NCBI RefSeq assembly: GCF_007655135.1
Contig: NC_045132.1
Span: 5,890,001 to 5,954,000, forward strand
Reading direction: 5' to 3'
DNA: 64,000 nucleotides
DNA from: Punica granatum
Taxonomy: Eukaryota > Streptophyta > Magnoliopsida > Myrtales > Lythraceae
A program made the position numbers and the translations under genes. The stretch's first letter is position 1. Each line of letters opens with the position of its first letter. The notes beneath the pieces were generated by a model, which made no database searches, was not told the DNA's origin, and worked only from the letters and a program-made list of their open reading frames with translations. Of this stretch, positions 56,672 to 64,000 are shown piece after piece.

Positions 56672-58368
56672 GTGCTATTGGTGCCAACTGGTGAGCTGCC
56701 ACTTTCAGTAGCCTAGGTTGTACATTGATGCAAGACATCCAGAGTCAACTCAGCCCTCTTTGACCAATTATTGCTCTTAGTATGAACAAAGGGGATTGGA
56801 ATACCCTGCAACATGCCAAATTGCCAAGCAAACAGATTGGCCATATACTGTTCCACCCTTTTGGAGGGGCACCAAACAAGCAGATCTTGAGAAACTAAGA
56901 TCCCACGCCAGTACTTGTAAGAGCTCTCACTAATCCATAAGGCTTTCTTTTGAAACCACTCATGTCCATATTTCTTATCCTAGAAAGGGGTCTAGAATTT
57001 AGAAGACCTTGTGTTGAGCAGACCCTTCAAACATTTCAGGAAATTCGTTGGCTTAGGATTCTTCCCTCCAAACTTCTGATGCCATAGGTAGTCACCATAA
57101 CTGGTGCAACTCTTGGATAAAGAAGGAGAAGTGACATCCATACCTAGGTGAGGGAAATACAAATGAGCCCAGAGCTATACCAACCAAAGGCCCCAGCTAT
57201 TTTATAATCAAAAGGGGACCTTTCTCTTTTCTAGGTCAAATATCCTAAACGATGATACACTACTCTCAGGAGTAGCGGCCCAATTGCGAGAGGATTCTGA
57301 GCTTTGCACCTTTGTTTAGCCATAGCACCAAAGGGTGTTTGAATCTAGACAGAGTGGTTGCAAATTAAGAACTTATTGATAAACAACATGTAGAAGCCAA
57401 TCTCCTTCTGGGTCCAATCTTCCTCATCTTTCATGTGTTGGGCAAATTTCCCAAAACATGTGAGCTTGGAGCTGGGATGCTAGTACTTCCCACAACGAGA
57501 GGCCTCAACCATGGAAACAGTACCATCTAGGTCCAACCTTAAACTCATCTCATTGGCATCTTTAGATGATAGGCGAATGTTTGGGGATACATACTTATAG
57601 TTAGACACTAGAGTGACCTCTTTTCCATATGAAAAACAATTGACTAAAGCTACTAAATACCATGGTGATTCCTATGAATCCACTTGAAAGTAGAAAAGAG
57701 TTTGAGGTCACATCCCAAAAGCTCACTAGTGCCGTCATTATGGAGTTATCGAAATGAAATCTCCTAGAGGCAACACTAATCAGCTCGTAAATCCCTAAAG
57801 TATGCCCTTTACTCCTGGCCTAGCTAACAGGAAACATAACACCTCTTCATAATCAGGGTTAAGGGAAGGCTAAACGTATACTGGGAATCTGTTGGTACTA
57901 CTCCATGTCTAAAACCCTTGAATTCTCTCCGAGTCAAGGAAGATTGGCTTATACGAGTTTCCTAGAAACATCGAAATCAATTCCTTGAAGTGACCTAACT
58001 GCTAGTTTATCAAATCAATCGGCATTTCAGCAAGATATGGGATGCAACTGGGAATCTGTTGGTACTACTCCATGTCTAAAACCCTTGAATTCTCTCCGAG
58101 TCAAGGAAGATTGGCTTATACGAGTTTCCTAGAAACATCGAAATCAATTCCTTGAAGTGACCTAACTGCTAGTTTATCAAATCAATCGGCATTTCAGCAA
58201 GATATGGGATGCAAGATCCGATCTTTTCACATTATGACCCTCTTCATCACTAGAAACAATGGTTTGGAACTAGGGACGCCAATCTATTATGTGATTGTTG
58301 ATGAACTGTTGGTCCTCTAACATTGTTCTAATACTTTTCTGAACCTTCTTTTGCTGATGCCGAGGCAT
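56672..58368 (-). pseudogene. Plant mobile domain relic (copy B)
   Basis: Duplicate of the 14755-16283 relic; its last part (51176-51375) lies on the far side of the gypsy element. It starts MPRHQQ at 58368 and carries most of the same stops, so the sequence was already dead when duplicated. It differs by a 167-bp internal duplication (57881-58214). The gypsy element entered its 3' part, about 1.7 kb downstream of the start. Confidence 0.6.
57881..58214. repeat. 167-bp perfect-looking tandem duplication
   Basis: Two adjacent units begin CTGGGAATCTGTTGG at 57881 and 58048. By eye they are identical. Copy A has a single unit at about 15960-16130, so the duplication arose after the segmental duplication. 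Confidence 0.92.
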
Positions 58369-58859
58369 TGTTGCTGCTTATCTAGGGATTATCCTTCCTG
58401 AGAAAGCGGAGTGCTGTGTGAAAGTCGTGGAATCATGGACGTAGTGGTTTAGGAGCGAAGAAAGAAATAGTGGCAAAGTGTCTTGAATCTTTGCATGAAA
58501 ATGCTTTCGATTTTGCAACTTGCAGGGGGCATCTATTGCCATAATAAAATAATTTTCAAAGCCTCTCCACGTGGCCCAATCAAGTCATTAGACCTATCAG
58601 GGGAATTTCTATAAATTACAAAAGTCTGGGGATATCAGCATAATATTGGTGGAACCCCAGAAGAACGGCGTCGCTTTTGACACAGTAAGTAGACTATGAT
58701 TCTAAGCCTGTGAATAGACAAAATCTAGACGTAACTGTGCATGGCACTAAATGACTTAGATTTTGTGACTGACTGTCTTCTAGAATCTGAACGGTGACAA
58801 CGTCGCATCCGAATCATAACTGCCTCAAAATCTGAGCATTCACGACGTCGTCTCTGAGT

Positions 58860-59640
58860 CATAATTACTGGGTAGTTACAGATCCAGAAGATAAAGCTTA
58901 TTCGAGGTGAACTAGGTCAAAACTTTGGATAATTATCATGTGGGGATAAGATTACGGTTAAAAGCAATTCGATAATAAGGAGCCCACGTTCTCAAAAGAT
59001 TAGAGAGGAGATTTTATAACTACCAAGTTGGAAGGAACATTTATAAATACCAGAAGATCCCATAGGATTTAGTACGAACAACTCATTCAATAGACAAAAT
59101 CTCTACAGATTTCACAGCTCAAACGAGCTTTTATCCTTAGGAGTAGGAATGATTTAGATATCTCGAGCTTGTAGCGGTAAAGAGATCCCCTCAATGATTC
59201 AAGTTCAGAAGTCTGTAGCGGCACGATCGTATCCTCTACGACACAGTCATGACTCCATCAGCTTATTGAGAGAAGGTCTCGCCCTTATTCCACGGTCATT
59301 CACTTAGAGTGTCTCAACATAGTTGCATTCCATCTACTTCGACTATAGGTGACCTCACACCCGAGTTCAGAGCCTAAACTATCCACCTTGATGAAAAGCA
59401 GAGTAGTTATCCTTTGTAATTTTGGTTTGAGTTGTTTATCCCTCTTTCTTCATGTTGTAATTCCATCATTGTATACATCCTTTTCGTTTAATGAAATATC
59501 TTTCCCCATTGATTGTCTACTTTCATTGAGTGAATCTCTTTAATACACATAATCCTTCTACGAAAGGCATTACCAAAAGAATATTAGAAAGGAAAAGAGG
59601 TTGTCTAGTTTTCTCTCGCTATATAGGGATTGGAATTCGC
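58860..59640 (+). promoter_or_regulatory. LTR-like segment with TATA motif (copy B)
   Basis: Collinear with 16800-17560, with a TATAAATA motif at about 59041. It retains about 20 bp (around AACGAGCTTTTATCCTTAGG, 59123) missing from copy A. Confidence 0.4.
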
Positions 59641-59729
59641 CTTTCTCCCTTCACCAAAATCCAACAACACATGGGCATGCCTACAAACTAACAATTACCG
59701 ATTACTATATGAGGCCTTTCTCATATTTA

Positions 59730-59760
<31 letters not shown>

Positions 59761-60316
59761 GACAACAGTTACTATTACTGCGGGCAAAACTTTTATATAA
59801 TCTAGTCCGTCTATAATTCTATGATTTTCTTTCGTTGTACCATCAAATGTGTATTTGTGCTTCGATTGGTCATCCAGTGTTTAATGAGTTTCCCCTGCGA
59901 TATCCCTTATTGATGTCTCCACTTCTCTTGTTTGCCTATCAATTCTCTTTAACTTGTAATTTAAAATCACATCAGACTTCAAAATGGTCCTCGTCACCAA
60001 GAAAGCAATACAAGAGAACATATCGAATGACTTTTCATGCACGTTAGGATTGATAATAGAACGATATATCATAGTCATGTTTTTACCTAGATTTATAGCA
60101 GACGCTGAATCAAACTTAAATATCAAAATTGAAATAATTTTGATGTTGCAGGTTGGGCTTAATTTATTCATTAAAAAAAAGTTGGGCTTAATTTAGTTCA
60201 GGCCCAGCTGCTTCTTGCATGGTTCGGCTTGCCAGTTCAACTTCGGCGCTTCTCAACGGCACAAAATCGAGAGATAAATAAATAAAGCAGCAAATCAAGT
60301 TAGGAAATAAATAATA

Positions 60317-60461
60317 GAGTAAACTAATAATTTGCCCCTCGAGAAATTGGTATTATATCAAATCAGATTTAATATGTCAATGTCCAATTTGATGTAAAAA
60401 ATTTCTTGAGATCTAATTTAATGTAACACTAATCTCTTGAGGGCAAATTCTTAGTTTACTC
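60317..60461. mobile_element. 145-bp MITE, copy B
   Basis: Same element, same 9-bp duplication TAAATAATA (60308-60316 and 60462-60470) and same site as 18212-18356. It was inherited through the segmental duplication and is not an independent insertion. Confidence 0.9.
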
Positions 60462-60690
60462 TAAATAATAAATACCTTCTTGGAAATGAAATTAGAATTC
60501 AGTAATAGGACGAAATAGCAAACTATTTAGTCAATAATAGGATTATTATTAGAATAGGAAATTGCTTCTCCGCACCGCCTCAACAAACATGTATTATGTT
60601 TTATTATATATCATGAAATTAATACTGTCGTCTCTTCTTCATCATCATCGTCGTCATCGTACACTACACTTGTCTCTCGCTCTGGCTTTA

Positions 60691-61353
60691 ATGGAGGAGG
60701 GAACTTTAATGCAGGAGGGCTCGTGGCCTATGAATCTCAAGGGTACACTTGAGACTTCTCTCACGTGCCCTCAAGATCGTGGACTAGAAGTGTGACATTC
60801 TGATAACTGGGTCGCGTCCACACTCTCAATTCTGACGTCGAGGACCGTGAACCGACTCACACGCCCCTCCGGTTGCCAATCTCTTTAATTGACGATGAAA
60901 CTCCATTATCATCCGTATGGTTGTACAAACTAGCAGACATCATCCTTGCTGCTTTTGAAGTCCCGCTTCAGTACTGTCTCACGTGGCCGACCGGATCATT
61001 AACTTTGCCAGGGCAAGGGTCCATTCTTTTTGGAGGCTGACTTAGAAAATGAAATCGTCAACGTGGTGCCAAATGTGTAGATGATGATGAGGGGTGCTTT
61101 CTTTATTGTGGGGGAGCTGCACGAGGTCAAGGGCATCCCAGTTTGCAATCTCATGGCTACCTGAACGTGCGAAAGAAGGCTGCAGGGACGACCTGGCCAG
61201 TCCCGATCTTGGTTCCTGCCCGATCTGCTTGGATTCCATGGCCAGCTGCAACCTCGCACTGTTGGAGATGCCCTGCATGCATGTCTTCCACAGCCCGTGC
61301 ATCGTCTGATGGTTGGAAACCACCGACTCCTGCCTGCTCTGCCGTTATAGATT
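60691..61353 (+). pseudogene. RING-H2 relic, plus strand (copy B), truncated
   Basis: ATG at 60691, then repeated N-terminal words (MEEGTLMQEGSWPMNLKG). Frameshifts follow. The RING frame 61094-61309 reads CPICLDSM and CMHVFHSPC with ligands kept, then a TGA at 61307-61309 replaces the arginine before W, as in the relic at 4533. After the stop a CLLC pair is still visible. Sequence homologous to the family ends exactly at 61353, where a TGTCACG insertion begins. Confidence 0.82.
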
Positions 61354-61849
61354 TGTCACGACCCGAAATTTCGGCAGAGTTTTCTCTATATTACCTCGAT
61401 ATCCATTATCATATGTACTATTCACATAAAAATCTATTTTCCACAAATTCCCAAAATATATATTACCAATCTAGCCAACTCTAATATGTATATATACTTC
61501 TCAAGAGATTTCTTTTTCGCACCCACATCAGTAATACAATTAAACAAAATTTTCAGGTCGTAACATTTTCAAATTCATTCTATACAAAAAGGATATCTAT
61601 CAAACAACTAAGGTCCCTACCTAGTTTTCCGAGCTGATCCCCAATATCAAAAAGTGGTTCTACCGTGCAGCTAGAAGCTTATCTGGAAAAATATATGCAG
61701 GGTGTGAGCTGCATCTCAGTTAATATTATATTTCAAAATAAAATGACATTATTAAATAGATATTTAATTGCAAATAACTAAATAATCAAATAACTAATAT
61801 CATCACATCCAATCCAACTATCAACTCACTCGGCATACATACACGGTAT

Positions 61850-61866
61850 ATATATATATATATATA
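61850..61866. repeat. (TA)n microsatellite
   Basis: Short AT dinucleotide run. Similar runs are at about 17628-17652, 59740-59760 and 63048-63070. Confidence 0.7.
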
Positions 61867-62283
61867 CAAACTATAATAATAATTATATCCAATATAATAA
61901 TTAAATTTAAGTTCTACTAACCAATTCACACAACCCTTCCAATCGTTTCTCTAATATCCAATATCACATAAACATTAACATCCATTCATTAGCATTTCAT
62001 AGCAACTCACAACACAAATCAATTGACAGATCAAACTCTAGCAACAACACAGTTTTCATAGAATAACATCAGACAATCTCAACAATCATCACATCTTCAA
62101 CAATCTCAACAATCAACACATCTCCAACAATCATACCAGCCAAACAATATACAATATAAACCAATCAATATAGTTATAGGGTTGCATTTCCTTGCAACAG
62201 AGTTGTGACGGGACAGTGACCCCGCACTCATATCCATAAATTCCTCATGTCATTTCTCATCAGCGGGGGCTGCCCATTATCCT

Positions 62284-62635
62284 CCGACAGTAGGAGTCTA
62301 GGCGTCCATTTTATATCCCGCCGGATCAGTGGTCTAGGCGTCCCTTTTTGTATCCCGCCAGATCAACGGTCTAAGCGTCCATTTTTTGTATCCCGCCGGA
62401 TCAGCGGTCTAGGCATCCATTTTTGTATCCCGCCGAATCAGCAGTCTAGGCGTCCATTTTTTGTATCACGTCGAATCAGCGATCTAGGCGTCCATTTTAT
62501 ATCTTGCCGGATCAGCGATCTAGACGTCCATTTTTGTATTCCGAAGGACCAGCGGTCTCAGCGTCCATTTTTGTATCCCGCCGAATCAGCGATCTATGCG
62601 TCTATTTTATATCCCGCCGGATCAGGAGTCCCATG
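62284..62635. repeat. Minisatellite, about 9 units of 36-38 bp
   Basis: Consecutive diverged units built on TATCCCGCCGGATCAGCGGTC followed by TAGGCGTCCATTTTT. Units vary in length (T-run of 4 to 6, TATAT or TTTTGT variants). The unit is not a multiple of three, and translation in any frame gives only a degenerate repeat peptide. Located about 930 bp inside the insertion that starts at 61354. Confidence 0.92.
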
Positions 62636-62699
62636 GCTATAGTCAAACAATCTCAGTATACACAAGCACAATCCCAATCACATTACAATGACAGCATGT

Positions 62700-64000
62700 T
62701 ATCATCACATATCTCACACACAATCAACATATACAATCACACTGCAACCATGCTATCTAATATCATATACCCACACCAAACCTTTATTCCCAAATTATCA
62801 CAATATTTCCTTTAATAATAACATCCATACAATTCATGTCTCATATAATGACATCAGAGTCCATCACTTATCCTATATCTGCATAAATCAATTTATACAC
62901 TTCATACAATTATTACCAGCTAAAGCTCTTGCAATGATAACAATAATCACATACCCTCAAACAGACAACTACAGCACAAACAGAAAACGCCAATTTTATT
63001 AATCACACCATCATTACCATCCACTTAACATAATATATATGTGTGTGCATATATATATATATATATATATCATTTCACAATGGAATAAGGTACTCATCGA
63101 CAACTCCAAGAAAGATAAGCTCACTGGGTCGAACCTTCAGAGTGCAAGAATTCAGTCTCCTCGATCCCTATGATTTGCAAATATAAATTTAGAGAATAAT
63201 TCATATAATACCACTACGGCTTCCTGTACCTGCCACAATTTTCTTTAGAACCTATTATTTTCAATAAGTCCCAATTTATACTATATTCATTATGTCCATT
63301 TCTCATCTATGTCAAAAACTACTTAAACAATCTCCATAATTCTCATTTAAACAATCCTGATTATTCTTGTCAATTTCTAAGTAAATGAGAAAATCATAAA
63401 AGACCAAAAATATACAATCACAGTAGTAGCAACAACCAGATAATACTCTGTACCAGAAATCTGATATCATGAAATTGAAGGCAGAAAAGTATAATCTCCC
63501 AACATTGCCTACCCAATATTATTTATAGAAATTATAATAACTTATCTAAGCTAAACATTAACTCAGAATGTTGATATTCCAAAGGTAGGTATGATGGGGT
63601 TTAGTGGCCACATCCAAATACACAGAGAAAGGTAACAACAGATCATCCCCCACTAGTCTCACAAACTCATGTGGACATCTAGCTCTTCACACTTCCATTA
63701 CTTCTATCTTACCATTTAGCAAAGCAAATACGAGCAACAACTTTAATGGAAAACCAACTCTCAATACAACAACTAAATCAGCGAGAACTGATAACTACAA
63801 GTACATTTCAGCACCATTAATTTGTCCTAGCTTAGTTCACTAAACATTTGAATGAGCTAGTCTAAACTAATCCATCGATTTATCTAATTTATTCATCCAA
63901 CTAACCCGTTGTTTCGTCCTTCACAGCAAAGACATAATCAAATAAATGGGACTTAATCAAGAAGAATCAATAACAAACCTAACAATTGCAATCTAAACTC
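62700..64000. other. AT-rich tail of the insertion, no gene
   Basis: C/A-rich upper strand with many CA-containing words and no conserved frame. Frames such as 62688-63002 and 63604-63843 have no family resemblance. Confidence 0.45.

Larger units (their letters stand above)
51176..61353. repeat. Segmental duplication, copy B
   Basis: Collinear with 14554-19218 after the gypsy element (51376-56671, with TSD) is removed. The right edge of the match is cut at 61353/61354 by another insertion. Confidence 0.85.
61354..64000. mobile_element. Insertion of unknown type running off the window
   Basis: The boundary at 61353/61354 starts TGTCACGACCCGAAATTTCG, immediately after AGATT of the RING-H2 relic; in the other copies that position continues with GGAGGACAACAAC. 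A TG start with a palindromic CGAAATTTCG fits the end of a large plant LTR element. The 2.6 kb visible are AT-rich with no polyprotein, which would suit a long LTR or non-coding region. The other end is outside the window, so classification is open. Confidence 0.5.

Noticed and set aside
62284..62635. Possible CRISPR-like array
   Set aside because: Units are contiguous and diverged, with no constant repeat alternating with unique spacers, and the genome is a plant.
62247..62642. 131-codon plus frame with repeated RRISGLGV-like peptide
   Set aside because: It is a translation of the minisatellite; unit length is not a multiple of three and unit lengths vary, so no conserved repeat protein is encoded.

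Overview
This window is nuclear DNA from a flowering plant, most likely a eudicot. The evidence is AT-rich intergenic sequence, LTR retrotransposons primed by initiator tRNA-Met, Mutator-like (MULE) and CACTA DNA transposons, tRNA-derived SINEs, F-box and RING-H2 gene relics and a plant mobile domain relic. No bacterial, organellar, rRNA or genuine tRNA genes were seen, and the species cannot be fixed from sequence alone. Only one host gene looks intact: a 237-residue RING-H2 protein on the minus strand at 23654-24367. Everything else that looks coding is broken or belongs to a transposon.

Layout. 1-25 kb: a locally duplicated RING-H2 family. Plus-strand and minus-strand members lie as convergent pairs (about 6.0-9.7 kb and 18.6-20.6 kb), with a lone minus-strand member at 23.7-24.4 kb and a plus-strand fragment at 4.1-4.7 kb. 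They are interrupted by a 1.9-kb solo LTR (6091-7973) and separated by MULE-like elements (1543-3918, about 5300-5965, about 11608-13094, 18212-18356). 26-32.5 kb: two broken F-box genes flanking an old LTR-element relic. 34-39.4 kb: a 3.6-kb MULE with roughly 1-kb terminal inverted repeats and a 728-bp foldback MULE. 40.4-42 kb: a nest of three SINEs and a LINE relic. 43.1-47.9 kb: two small related LTR elements in opposite orientation, each with a lone gag-like ORF. 48.2-61.35 kb: a patchwork segmental duplication of the 9-10 kb and 14.5-19.2 kb regions, entered by a CACTA fragment and by a recent complete Ty3/gypsy element (51376-56671, TSD GTGCT). From 61354 to the right edge: an insertion starting TGTCACGACCC that carries a minisatellite of about 37-bp units.

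The duplicated segments serve as natural controls. The gypsy target is uninterrupted in the older copy at 14746-14755, the MITE at 18212 was present before the duplication because it recurs at 60317, and the 1543-3918 MULE has an empty-site relative near 25.2 kb. Target-site duplications read directly from the sequence fix nine insertion boundaries or pairs of boundaries to the base. I found no clearly new biological system. The best leads are the convergent RING-H2 pairs with one surviving member, the 1-kb inverted-repeat MULE as a possible small-RNA source, and the family of gag-only mini LTR elements.
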